Source: Desulfobacterales bacterium (GTDB lineage: Bacteria; Desulfobacterota; Desulfobacteria; Desulfobacterales; Desulfatibacillaceae). Taken from it: a stretch of DNA of 35,920 nt. The stretch spans positions 1 to 35,920 of the forward strand of contig JAGVGH010000278.1 in assembly GCA_020057225.1 (NCBI GenBank), in the 5' to 3' direction. Each line of letters begins with the position of its first letter. Position 1 is the stretch's first letter. The position numbers were made by a program, and so were the translations under genes. Below the pieces are notes generated by a model that worked only from the letters and a program-made list of their open reading frames with translations, did no database searches and was not told the DNA's origin. Positions 17,842-27,140 of the stretch are shown one piece after another.

Positions 17842-18602
17842 GGCCTGTGGTCGAGGAAATTTTTGCCCGGGGCGGCTCGCCCGTCCACAAGATTGACCCC
17901 CGGGTCCGGGTGGCCGCCGGCGCCGCGTTTTCCATTGTCACGGCCCTGGCGCAGCATTTCGCCGTTCTCTGGGCCGCGCTGGCCATGGGAGCGCTGCTCG
18001 CCCTTGCCGCCCGCCTGCCTGCCGCGCCCCTTTTCAAACGGATGCTCTATCTCAATTTTTTCATCCTCTTCCTGTGGGCCGTGGCCCCCCTCACCTTCCC
18101 CGGACCGCCCCTCTTCTCCGTTGGCCCCCTCGCCTTTGCCCGGGACGGCGTCCTTCTCTGCGCCAAGGCCACCCTCAAAGCCAACGCCATCGCCCTCTTC
18201 TCCTTCGCGGCCTTTACCACCATGCCCATGGCAAAGCTGGGCCACGCCCTCCACCGGCTCAAGGCGCCGCCCAAACTCGTCCATCTGGTTCTCATGTGCC
18301 ACAGGTACGTCTTTGTGATTTCCCGGGAATACCAGGAAATGCGCCGGGCCGCCGCGCTCAGGGGGTTCGCGCCCAGGCCGGACATGCGAACCTGGCGCAC
18401 CTACGCGTGGCTTGTGGGCATGCTCTTTGTCCGCGCCCACGCCAGGGCCGCCCGCGTGCATCAGGCCATGCTGTGCCGGGGTTTCACCGGCGTGTTCCAC
18501 TGCCTGGACACCTTCCGTTTCCGCCCTGCGGACACAGCCTGGGCCGCCCTCTTTTCCCTTGCGGTTCTGGGCCTTGCGGTCGCGGAATTCGCCCTTTCCT
18601 GA
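17838..18602 (+). CDS. cbiQ: CbiQ-type energy-coupling factor transmembrane component
   Basis: GTG start overlaps the previous stop (GTGA). DPRVRVAAGAAFSIVTAL..., CHRYVFVISREYQEMRRAAALRGFAPRPDMRTWRTYAWLVGMLFVRAHARAARVHQAMLCRGFTG is typical of ECF-T proteins. Confidence 0.92.
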   Translation: MRPVVEEIFARGGSPVHKIDPRVRVAAGAAFSIVTALAQHFAVLWAALAMGALLALAARLPAAPLFKRMLYLNFFILFLWAVAPLTFPGPPLFSVGPLAFARDGVLLCAKATLKANAIALFSFAAFTTMPMAKLGHALHRLKAPPKLVHLVLMCHRYVFVISREYQEMRRAAALRGFAPRPDMRTWRTYAWLVGMLFVRAHARAARVHQAMLCRGFTGVFHCLDTFRFRPADTAWAALFSLAVLGLAVAEFALS

Positions 18603-18782
18603 GATTGTCCCCTTTCCCGGCTCCAAAATTCCCGGCCTACAAAAATGTTGGATGGCGAAACCGCGCTTTGTGTGGCTCCGGGCGCGCTGTCCGGCGGAAA
18701 TGTTTTTTGGGGGGACTGCGAGGGAGCGCTGACATGGAGACAGAACCCGGGATTTTTGGCTGAACTCCATTTTGTTGAAAAG

Positions 18783-18798
18783 GCGACAAATTTGTCGC
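18783..18798. promoter_or_regulatory. Perfect 16-bp palindrome GCGACAAATTTGTCGC
   Basis: Read directly; gcgacaaa|tttgtcgc in the intergenic region downstream of cbiQ. Could be an operator or chance. Confidence 0.3.
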
Positions 18799-18956
18799 TC
18801 ATTCCCAGGGAGGAGCAACGGGGAGTTGAGCGTCCAATCCCGGACAGTGACACATGCCACACATCTTGAGTGACATGCTTTTGTTTTCATGCGACATTTG
18901 CCCGCCATCTGAACGCTGCCCGCCTGCTTCTCTCAGGAAATTAAGGCGATAGAGGA

Positions 18957-19115
18957 AATTGCATAATTGGCGCAGGGTGGGTGGTTCCGGGCGGCAAGGC
19001 CCGGGTGTGCCCAACATTTCTAAAATGATTTCTATGTGTTGGGTGAACCCGCCCTGCGGGCGGGACCACCCGGCCTACGTTAATTTGTCGTTTCTATGAG
19101 TTTTGCAATTGCCTC
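18957..19115 (-). repeat. Composite two-hairpin intergenic repeat (REP/BIME-like), inverted copy
   Basis: Reverse complement aligns to 210-369. Inner hairpin cccgccc-gca-gggcggg differs from the other copies but remains self-complementary. Confidence 0.82.
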
Positions 19116-19324
19116 TATAGAATTGAGAAGTAGTATCAGTTTACTAAATCAACTGTGATTTCAATCACAAAAAGCGAAAAAAATATCCACCGTCCGGCGG
19201 GTCTGGAACCTGATTTGCAGTTTACCCGGGCGAGTGCAAACGGAACCGGGAAACCCGCAAAAAAAACCGCCCCAGGGGGCGGAAAGCCGCCAACGGATGG
19301 TTGGCAAATGTGATGCGAGGAGCC

Positions 19325-19570
19325 ATGAGAAATCTTGACTGCCCACATTATGACATTTGCTTGAGCCGCGCCGCAAAGCACAACAAAACAGACTGGGACT
19401 GCTCCATCTGCGTGCACAGGGGCGCCCGCGCGGAGCGGACTGAAAACGACATGCTGGGTTACCAGATTTTGCTCCGGGCGATCTTTGCTCCGGACCTTTA
19501 CGCAATCTACCGCGGGGGAGACAGGCAAAAGCCGGCCCGCCACGCCAAAGCCTCCCCCGTGGAGGTCTAA
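19325..19570 (+). CDS. Small four-Cys (zinc-ribbon-like) protein of unknown function
   Basis: [65 protein letters not shown]...; CPHYDIC...CSIC pattern, start after 'gcgaggagcc'. Confidence 0.6.
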   Translation: MRNLDCPHYDICLSRAAKHNKTDWDCSICVHRGARAERTENDMLGYQILLRAIFAPDLYAIYRGGDRQKPARHAKASPVEV

Positions 19571-19639
19571 GGCGGCGGCCCTTGCCTGAACCCGCCTTCC
19601 CGCCAGAAACTTCCCGGGGCCGCGCTCCCCTTCGCTCAC

Positions 19640-20235
19640 ATCATGGTGTACCGCGGCCCCCCCTCCCCCCTCGGGACAGGTCCATCGAATATTCCCATAA
19701 GGGTCCTTCACATCGCAGGTCTTGCAGCGCAGACAGTTGGACGGGTTTAGCCCGGCCTGAACACCCCTGCCGCGTCCGTTCCCGGCTCATAGACGCCGGC
19801 CGGGCGGAACCGCGCGCAGGGCCATCCGTATTCCTCCGGTCCGGTTTCTGGGCGCGCTCCGCAAGCCGGGGTGTCACCTTGGAAAGGCGGACAATGTGGC
19901 AGTCCCTGCTTTGAAGGGCGGGCGGGACAAACGGCGCGCGAAAGGCGCGGCGGGGGGAAGGTAATAGAAAGCGTCCCGGACTTCCTCCTGTTCCAGCGGG
20001 AATTCCTGCTTCCGGTAATCCGGGAAAAGGAGGGCCAGGGCGCGGGGGTCGAGAACAGCGCCGGAAAGGGAATGGGCGCCGGGATGCGCCGCTTTTTCGA
20101 TGACCGCCACGGATATTTCGACGCCGGTCTCGAGGGCGAGGGAGGCGAGGCGGACGGCGCCCGCGAGGGACGCGGGACCGGTGCCGACAAAGAGCACATC
20201 AGAGGGGGGGGGGGTTCCTTGTTTTGGATTTCCAT
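19640..20235 (-). pseudogene. Degraded electron-transfer flavoprotein:ubiquinone oxidoreductase (ETF-QO) remnant
   Basis: N-terminal fragments MEIQNKEPPPP... and 'LFVGTGPASLAGAVRLASLALETGVEISVAVIEKAAHPGAHSLSGAVLDPRAL' are in different frames, separated by an 11-G run (20204-20214). C-terminal ETF-QO signatures 'FRPAGVYE' and '[26 protein letters not shown]' are in another frame. The central catalytic region is missing. Confidence 0.85.
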
Positions 20236-20302
20236 GGGGACCTGTCAGGACGCGGGATTATATGGCGTTTGTCAGAATGCCGTTCCGATTGCAGGGGATA
20301 GA

Positions 20303-20458
20303 ATTGCCGGGTGAACCCGCGCGCGAACAACCCTTTTGCCGCAACACATCACTCCGGCGCGCGCGGAACCATCCGACCTTCGCTTTATTTTGCAATTACC
20401 TTTTGTGAAAATCATGCGCAGGCCGGGTGGTTCTGCGCGAAGCGCAGGTTCACCCGGC
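20303..20458 (+). repeat. Rearranged copy of the two-hairpin intergenic repeat
   Basis: cggaaccatccgaccttcgctttattttgcaatt (shared with copy at 340-369), followed by hairpin ggccgggtggtt-ctgcgc-gaa-gcgcag-gttcacccggc (20421-20458). Confidence 0.75.
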
Positions 20459-20705
20459 AGGTTTATCAATCGGAACGGATTTACGAAAAACACTCGAGGT
20501 GGCGGCGTGTTTGGCGCATACCTTAGCGGGCGGGGGGAGCGCCGTCAAGCCCGGGACAGGGGGCCGCGGGGTTCCCAAAGACTCTTTCTTGCCAATTTCC
20601 CCTGGGCGTGCTACAAAGTAAACGTTCATTCGTTTTTGAAACCCGGCTCCCTTTAAAACGCCAATAACAGAGCGGGGTTCAGGCAGGAACCGCGACAGGA
20701 AAGGA

Positions 20706-22844
20706 ATGAAGATGGCTTCAAATCCGCTCCACACCATCATGGCCCCCCAATCCGTCGCCATTCTCGGCGCCAGCAACAACCCCGCCAAAATGGGCACCCT
20801 CCAGTGCCTCAACATCGCCTTCGGCGGATTCTCCGGCCAAGTCGTGCCTGTCCACCCCACAGAGGACACCGTCCTCGGCAAAAAGGCCGTCAAGCACATC
20901 CTCGACCTTCCCTTTGCCCCGGACCTGGGCATGCTCGTGGTCCCAAGTCCCCTTGTCCCGGACATGGTGGACGACTTCGGCAAACTCGGAACCCGCCACA
21001 TGATCATCATCACCGCCGGATTCAAGGAAACAGGCCCCGGGGGAAAAGCCCTCGAAGCCAAACTTCTCGACATCGCCGCCAAGCACGGCATTCGTTTTTT
21101 GGGTCCCAACTGCATAGGGGTTTTGAACACCCATCTGCCCTTCAACGCCACCGTGGTCCCCTGGACAGACCCTCCGGGCTTCCTCTCCATCGCCTCCCAA
21201 AGCGGCACCTACATCGCCCAGTCCCCCGCTTTTCTCAAACGCACCGGAGTCCGCTTCTCAAAAGCCATCAGCGTGGGCAACGAGGCCAGCATTGATATCG
21301 TGGACTGCCTGGAATACCTGGGCGAGGATCCGGAAACCAAGGCCATCGGCCTCTACATCGAGTCCATCCGCCGCGCGGACCGCTTCTTGGAGACCGCGCG
21401 CCGGGTTGGCCGCGAAAAACCCATAGTGGCCCAGTACGTGGGCGGAACCCAACTGGGGGCCCGGTCCGGGACCAGCCACACCGGTGCCCTGGCCAGCCCG
21501 GATTACGTCTATGACGGACTGTTCGCCCAGGCCGGCATCATCCGGGTCCAGACCATCGAGGAGGTGTACCGGGTCGGCAACGCCCTGGCCCTGCAGCCTC
21601 CCCTCTCAGGAAACCGGGTGGCCGTTCTCACCAACTCCGGCGGTCCCGGCACGGCCATGGCCGACGTGTGCGACAGAATGGGCGTGGCGATGCCGGAGTT
21701 TTCCCCGGAGCTTCAGAAAAAGCTCAAGGCAAACCTCCCGCCCCATGCCAGTCCCAAAAACCCGGTGGACCTCACCTTTCACATGGGCATAGAGCTTATG
21801 ACCAAGACCCTGCCGGAGCTGATGCTGGAAAGCGGGGAGATTGACGGGCTGTTGGTCCATGGAATCATGGACACAGGCTGGGGCGAGCTGATCTGGCCTG
21901 TCTTTAACAAGGCGTTTGGAATGAGCCGGGAGGCCCTGCGCGCCACCATGCTCTTGGACGTGAACCCCCTTCTCCGTCTGGCGGAAAAGCACGGCAAGCC
22001 GCTGTGCCTTTCCTCCTTCATGGACGAGCGCCTGGACAACGCCACTGTGGAGTTCCACAAAGCAGGAATCCCGGTGTTTGATTCCCCTGAAAAAGCGGCC
22101 TACGCCATGGGCTGCTTTTACCGGCACCTGTTGATACGGCAGCGCGTCCTGGACCCCCCCGCGCCCCTTGGCCCGGCGCCGGAGGCGGCCCGGTCCCTTG
22201 TCGCGGCGGCGGGCGCGGATCCCATGGACGAGCACGCGGCCAAGGAGATTCTCCGGGCCTACGGAGTTCCGGTGTGCCGTGAGGTTCTGGCCCATGGGCT
22301 TGAGGAGGCTCTCAAGGCCGCCCGGGAAACAGGGTATCCGGTGGCGGTAAAAGCATGCTCCAAAGACATCCTCCACAAAACCGAGCGCGGACTGGTCCAT
22401 TTGGGAATTAAGGACGCCGGGGGTGTCAAGGCCGCCGTGGACGCAATCACCAAGGAGGCCGGGGAGGTGCCGCTTCTGGTGTGCGAGATGGTGAAATTCG
22501 ACCGGGAGTTTTTGGCGGGCATGGCGCGTTTTCCCGGTTTTCCGCCCTGCGTGCTCTTTGGTCTGGGCGGCGTGCAGGCCGAGGCCCTTCGGGACACGGC
22601 CCTCCGGGTGGCGCCGCTTTCTTTGGGGGACGCCCGGGAGCTTGCCCTGTCGCTTTGTTCCAAAGACCTTTTGGGCGCGTGGCGGGGAATGCCGGCCGCG
22701 GACCTGGACGCCCTGGCCCGGGTGCTGGCGGCGGTGGGGAACATCGCCCTTCACTTCCCGCAAATCCGGGAGATGGATTTGAACCCCATCGCGCTTTCCG
22801 GTGGAAAACCTGTGGTTCTGGACGCGCTGTTTGTAATGGAATAA
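20706..22844 (+). CDS. Acetate/acyl-CoA synthetase (NDP-forming), CoA-binding + ATP-grasp fusion
   Basis: LHTIMAPQSVAILGASNNPAKMGTLQCLN... CoA-binding domain, SQSGTYIAQ, GTSHTGALASP, and C-terminal ATP-grasp 'AAKEILRAYGVPVCREVLAHGLEEALKAARETGYPVAVKACSKDILHKTERGLVHLGI'. Confidence 0.93.
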   Translation: MKMASNPLHTIMAPQSVAILGASNNPAKMGTLQCLNIAFGGFSGQVVPVHPTEDTVLGKKAVKHILDLPFAPDLGMLVVPSPLVPDMVDDFGKLGTRHMIIITAGFKETGPGGKALEAKLLDIAAKHGIRFLGPNCIGVLNTHLPFNATVVPWTDPPGFLSIASQSGTYIAQSPAFLKRTGVRFSKAISVGNEASIDIVDCLEYLGEDPETKAIGLYIESIRRADRFLETARRVGREKPIVAQYVGGTQLGARSGTSHTGALASPDYVYDGLFAQAGIIRVQTIEEVYRVGNALALQPPLSGNRVAVLTNSGGPGTAMADVCDRMGVAMPEFSPELQKKLKANLPPHASPKNPVDLTFHMGIELMTKTLPELMLESGEIDGLLVHGIMDTGWGELIWPVFNKAFGMSREALRATMLLDVNPLLRLAEKHGKPLCLSSFMDERLDNATVEFHKAGIPVFDSPEKAAYAMGCFYRHLLIRQRVLDPPAPLGPAPEAARSLVAAAGADPMDEHAAKEILRAYGVPVCREVLAHGLEEALKAARETGYPVAVKACSKDILHKTERGLVHLGIKDAGGVKAAVDAITKEAGEVPLLVCEMVKFDREFLAGMARFPGFPPCVLFGLGGVQAEALRDTALRVAPLSLGDARELALSLCSKDLLGAWRGMPAADLDALARVLAAVGNIALHFPQIREMDLNPIALSGGKPVVLDALFVME

Positions 22845-23062
22845 GGAAGACCGGCGGGGTTCCGGGGCCCCGCCGTCCGGATTGCAAGGGCATTGCCCGG
22901 GTCCCTGGGGCCGGACGGGGAAGGCGCTAAAGCTGTGGGCCTGCTGTTTCGTCCGAGTCTTTTTCTTGACACCTGCCCGTGGATGTGTTAACTTAAAATT
23001 TTGGCGCTATGCGGAACAACCGCCGTTTATTCGGAATTCCGAGAAAGCAAGGGGGTGATCCA

Positions 23063-23161
23063 TTGGGCAGCGTAATCAAGAAACGCCGGAAAAAGATGCG
23101 GAAGCACAAACACAAAAAACTGCTTGCCCGGACGCGGCATCAGAGAAGGAAAGGAAAATGA
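23063..23161 (+). CDS. AURKAIP1/COX24 domain-containing small basic protein (32 aa)
   Basis: TTG start after 'aagggggtgatcca'; translates to MGSVIKKRRKKMRKHKHKKLLARTRHQRRKGK*. Too short for the supplied ORF track. Confidence 0.85.
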   Translation: MGSVIKKRRKKMRKHKHKKLLARTRHQRRKGK

Positions 23162-23197
23162 CGCGCGCCTTTCTCCGCGGCGGCTTGGCCTGGGATT

Positions 23198-23226
23198 CCG
23201 CGCTCTGGTGATTCACCAGGGCGCGG
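23198..23226. terminator. Stem-loop between convergent genes (possible bidirectional terminator)
   Basis: CCGCGCTCTGGTG-ATT-CACCAGGGCGCGG: 13-bp near-perfect stem with one mismatch; no clear U-tract. Confidence 0.55.
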
Positions 23227-23290
23227 CTGTTTCCAGGCCGCGGCGGGCCGAACATAAAAACACTCCCGCGAAAGCGCCTCCCTCACGCTT

Positions 23291-24136
23291 TCATTCCCCG
23301 GCGCTGTCCGGCAGGCTCCGGCACCAGTCCTCCGCCGCCCCCGCAAACACACGCCGGAAATTCCCGCTTCCCCCCAGTCCCTTGCGCCCGAACACGAAAT
23401 TGATCTCCAGCAGCATGGGACAGGGAACCGGCGAGGTGGCGTCAAACACCACGTCCACCGCCGCCAGGTTGATTTCCGCCTTTGCGCAGAGCGCAAGCGC
23501 AAGCTCCCTGCCCGCCTTTGTGTGGGCCGCTGGCCCCTCCGGATCTATCACCGCTCCCTGTCCCACATTGCAGCGGAATTCCCGCCGGTTTTCCTGCACT
23601 CTCCAGTAGGTGTGCGCCCTTCTGCCCACCACCACCACCCGTAAATCCCTGCCGCCGTGGGGAATGAACTCCTGGGCCACAATGGGTGTGGGATAGCTCC
23701 GGGTCTTGGAAAGCCGGAACAGGGTCGTGAAGAGCTCCTCCCTGTTCCGGACAAGAAACACCTGGGTTCCGCCTCCCCCCTCGTTTCCCTTGAGAACAAA
23801 GGGATAGTCATGGGGACTCGTGGCAAGGCCGGGATGCCGGGCGTGGAAGTCCGCCACGGACACGTAGCCCACACTTCTGGGGTGCGGCAGGCCAAGCCGC
23901 TGGAAAAGCCGCATGTTGCCCACTTTTCCGGGATAGTGAAACCGGGAGGCATACGAGGGGAAAATATGCCTGCACCGGCTCCGCAATGCTTCGTACTGTT
24001 TTTCCTTGATGCTTTGCGGCACGATAGCGGCCCGCGCCTGGGAGAAAAGAAGAAGCTCTTCCCGGGAAAACTCCTTCCCCGGGGTAAGCGCGACGCGGAT
24101 GTCGCCTGAAAAATGCGGATGGAGCGAGACCACCAT
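23291..24136 (-). CDS. ATP-grasp (RimK-like) domain protein
   Basis: GKVGNMRLFQRLGLPHPRSVGYVS...DYPFVLKGNEGGGGTQVFLV...IVAQEFIPHGGRDLRVVVVGRRAHTYWRVQE...NLAAVDVVFD...PMLLEINFVFGRKG: ATP-grasp core. Confidence 0.82.
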   Translation of the reverse strand: MVVSLHPHFSGDIRVALTPGKEFSREELLLFSQARAAIVPQSIKEKQYEALRSRCRHIFPSYASRFHYPGKVGNMRLFQRLGLPHPRSVGYVSVADFHARHPGLATSPHDYPFVLKGNEGGGGTQVFLVRNREELFTTLFRLSKTRSYPTPIVAQEFIPHGGRDLRVVVVGRRAHTYWRVQENRREFRCNVGQGAVIDPEGPAAHTKAGRELALALCAKAEINLAAVDVVFDATSPVPCPMLLEINFVFGRKGLGGSGNFRRVFAGAAEDWCRSLPDSAGE

Positions 24137-24139
24137 TTC

Positions 24140-25235
24140 CTACATCCCCGCAAGCAAAACCCCTTCGATAACGGGGTCAATCTCCCCGTCCAACACGGCG
24201 GAAACATTTCCGATTTCCATGTTGATACGGTGGTCCTTCACCATCTGGTAGGGCTGGAGCACATACGACCGTATCTGGTTTCCCCAGGCGATCTCGTCCT
24301 TGCTCTCGTACACCTCCTGCATCTGCTTTTTCTGCGCGTCCTTTTCCCTCTGGTACAGCCGCGAACGCAGCACCTTCATGGCCATGTCCTTGTTCCTGTG
24401 CTGGCTTTTCTCTTGCTGGCACTGGACAATGATGCCTGTCGGAATGTGCAGAACGCGTATGGCGGAGCTGGTCTTGTTGACATGCTGCCCTCCGGACCCG
24501 CTTGCCCGGAAGGTGTCTATGCGCAGGTCCTTTTCCTCGATGTCAATCACGATTTCCTTTTCCACTTCCGGATACACGGAAACCGAGGCAAAGGATGTCT
24601 GGCGTTTGCCGCTGGCGTTGAAGGGGGAGATGCGGACAAGACGATGCACCCCCTCCTCGCGCTTCAGATAGCCGTAGGCGTAGCCGCCGCTGGTCTGGAA
24701 CGTGGCGCTCTTGATGCCGGCCTCGTCCCCGGGCTGCAAATCCAAAAGACGGGTCTCATACCCCCGTCGCTCGGCCCAGCGCAGGTACATGCGCAGAAGC
24801 ATCTCGGCCCAGTCCTGGGCGTCGGTGCCGCCCGCCCCCGCGTTGATGGAGACAATGGCCCCGGAACGGTCATCCTCCCCGGACAGCATCGAGTCCAGGG
24901 TAAACGCGCGGATGCGGGCCTCGACCCGTGAAAGCTCCCTGGCCGCCTCCTCCCTGGCCGCGGCGTCGTCCTCCTCCTCGGCCAGGTCCGCCAAAACCTC
25001 CGCGTCGGCCAGCTCCCTTTCCAGTCCCCCCCACCGCTCTTTGCACTCGGTGATGGCGGTGCGTTCCCGCATGGTCTGGGCCGCCTCGTCCCTCCCGTCC
25101 CAAAACCCGTCCGCGGCCATCTTTTTTTCAAGCTCGACAAGCCGCGCCGTCTTCCCGTCTATGTCAAAGATACACCTTGAGCTGTCCCAGTTTTTCCTTC
25201 AGCCGCTTCACCGTCATTTTGTATTCAGATCCCAT
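24140..25235 (-). CDS. prfB: Peptide chain release factor 2, with programmed +1 frameshift
   Basis: GGQ motif RASGSGGQHVNKTSSAIRVLHIPTGIIV. ATG at 25235 (GGAGG SD) gives MGSEYKMTVKRLKEKLGQLKVYL* ending at CTT TGA C (UGA 25166-25164), then +1 into DIDGKTARLVELEKKMAADG..., which continues as ORF 24140..25120. Confidence 0.96.
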
Positions 25236-25318
25236 GACAAATACCTCCGTTCCTCCCGCGCCATTGGGGCGCGTCCGTTATTCCGGGGCGGCGCGATCCC
25301 GGATTCCTTCGCGTGTTT

Positions 25319-26935
25319 TCAGCGGCTGTTTTTCCGGGCAAGCCGGTTTGCCGTCCATTTCCGCTCCATGTTCCAGAGCAGAAGGAGAAGGGCGATGACC
25401 GACGCGGCCTGGACGAAGATATCGCCGTGCCGGGTGTAAAAGGTGAGAATGGGCCGTACCGGCGGTGTTTTGGGGAGATTCCGCATTTCCGCGGCCTCCG
25501 TCTCAAGGGGGGTCTGGAACAGCACAACGCCGTCCGGGCCGATATGGCCGGATATTCCTGTGTTGGCGGCCCTTGCCAGGGGCCGCTTGTTTTCAACCGC
25601 GCGGAACACGGCCATGGAAAAATGCTGGTACGGGGCGCTGGTGGTCCCAAACCACGCGTCATTGGTAATATTCACTAGCAGATCCGCGCCCGCCGCTGTT
25701 TGTTTCCGCGCTATATCGGGAAAAATCACCTCGTAACACACCAAAACGCCCAAATCATGGCCTCCCCAGGCGAGCGTGCTTCCTTCCTCTCCCCGGGCAA
25801 AGTCCCCCACCTGGGCCACCAGCTTGTCAATAAACGGGAAAAAGCGCTGAAGCGGCACATACTCGCCGTAGGGGACAAGATGCGCCTTGTCATGGCGTCC
25901 GGCCACGCCCCCGTCCGGATCCAGAAGGTACGCGGAGTTAAAGAGCTTGTCCTCTTTTCCCTTTCCAGGCTCCTCATAGGCGGGCGCCCCCGCCAAAAGC
26001 CAGGACTTGAATTCCCGGACATCCTGCGCCGCCTGGGGAGTCCAGCGCGGGTCTCTTAAAAAATAGAAAGGAAGAGCGGTCTCCGGCCACACCACAAGGT
26101 CCGCCCCTTTGCATTTTTCAAGGGTGAGCTTCTTATACCGGGCAAGAGTCTCCCCGATCTGGTCCTCATCCCATTTCATGTCCTGCGAAATATTGGCCTG
26201 GACAACCCCGACCTTCCAGGTCCCTGCCCGGGCGGCGCTCTCCCGTGTTTCCGCGAGCCGCAGAACCCCGTGCAGACCCGCAAGGGCAAAGGCGGCGCAG
26301 ACGAAAACCGAGGCAAGCGCGGCGTCGCCCCGCGAGGGCGCTGTCCGGACCCAGCGTCTGCCCTGGACGTGCAGAACAACCAGGAGCAGGGCCGCGTTGC
26401 ATAGTAGAATCAGGGCTGTCACCCCGTGGACTCCAAAAATGTCCGCGGTTTGAATGAGCCAAAGACGTTGGTACTGGCTGTAACCCGCAAGCTCCCAAGG
26501 GAAACCGGAGAAAAGATAAATCTTGAGGTAATCCAGCGCCACCCAGAAAAGCGGCGCCGCGAAAACAAGACGCGCGGGTTTGCGGACGCACATCCTGAGC
26601 GCCCAGGCGAACACCGCGGGATAGAGGGCCATGTAAGCGGCAAGCAATAACAGCGCCGGAACCGAGACAAACACGGGCAGCTTCCCGTACACCCGGACAA
26701 CGCCTTCAATCCAGTATAAAAGGGCCGCGTTGTGGGCCATGCCGAACACAAAGCCAAGCCAAAAGGCGCCCTTGGGTTTCTGGACCCGGATGGCGTAGAG
26801 CAAGGGCAGAAGGGCGGCCCAGGCAAGGAAATCCAGGCCGGCCTTGGGAAAGGCGGCGGCGAAAAGCAGACCCGAGAGCAGGGCGAGCCCGGTTTCCCCG
26901 GGGTATTTTTTAAAGGCGGACACAATCCGGAGCAC
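25319..26935 (-). CDS. lnt: Apolipoprotein N-acyltransferase
   Basis: GLLFAAAFPKAGLDFLAWAALLPLLYAI...GFPWELAGYSQYQ...VVWPETALPFYFLRD...LVPYGEYVPLQRFFPF...GVLVCYEVIFPDIARKQTAAGADLLVNITNDAWFGTTSAPYQHFSMAVFRAVENKRPLARAANTGISG: Lnt nitrilase-fold hallmarks. Confidence 0.96.
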   Translation of the reverse strand: MLRIVSAFKKYPGETGLALLSGLLFAAAFPKAGLDFLAWAALLPLLYAIRVQKPKGAFWLGFVFGMAHNAALLYWIEGVVRVYGKLPVFVSVPALLLLAAYMALYPAVFAWALRMCVRKPARLVFAAPLFWVALDYLKIYLFSGFPWELAGYSQYQRLWLIQTADIFGVHGVTALILLCNAALLLVVLHVQGRRWVRTAPSRGDAALASVFVCAAFALAGLHGVLRLAETRESAARAGTWKVGVVQANISQDMKWDEDQIGETLARYKKLTLEKCKGADLVVWPETALPFYFLRDPRWTPQAAQDVREFKSWLLAGAPAYEEPGKGKEDKLFNSAYLLDPDGGVAGRHDKAHLVPYGEYVPLQRFFPFIDKLVAQVGDFARGEEGSTLAWGGHDLGVLVCYEVIFPDIARKQTAAGADLLVNITNDAWFGTTSAPYQHFSMAVFRAVENKRPLARAANTGISGHIGPDGVVLFQTPLETEAAEMRNLPKTPPVRPILTFYTRHGDIFVQAASVIALLLLLWNMERKWTANRLARKNSR

Positions 26936-27140
26936 GCTCTAACCCTCCTTGTCCGACCGCGCGGCGGCCTCTGGTCCGGGAATCATCACGTCATGCTGTA
27001 TTGTATCCTTGGCGGAATATTTTTGCAAGGCGGGGGGAAACCTTTTTAATGTCTTGGGCGGGCGTCTTGGCGCGGGACAGGGGATATTTTGCCCGGCGGC
27101 CCTGGCATGGACGCGCCGGCTGAAAAACGGAACGCCCGCC

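Noticed and set aside
20204-20214. Poly-G (11) as a functional phase-variation switch
   Set aside because: The gene it sits in is missing its central region and has further frame breaks downstream, so switching would not restore a functional product.
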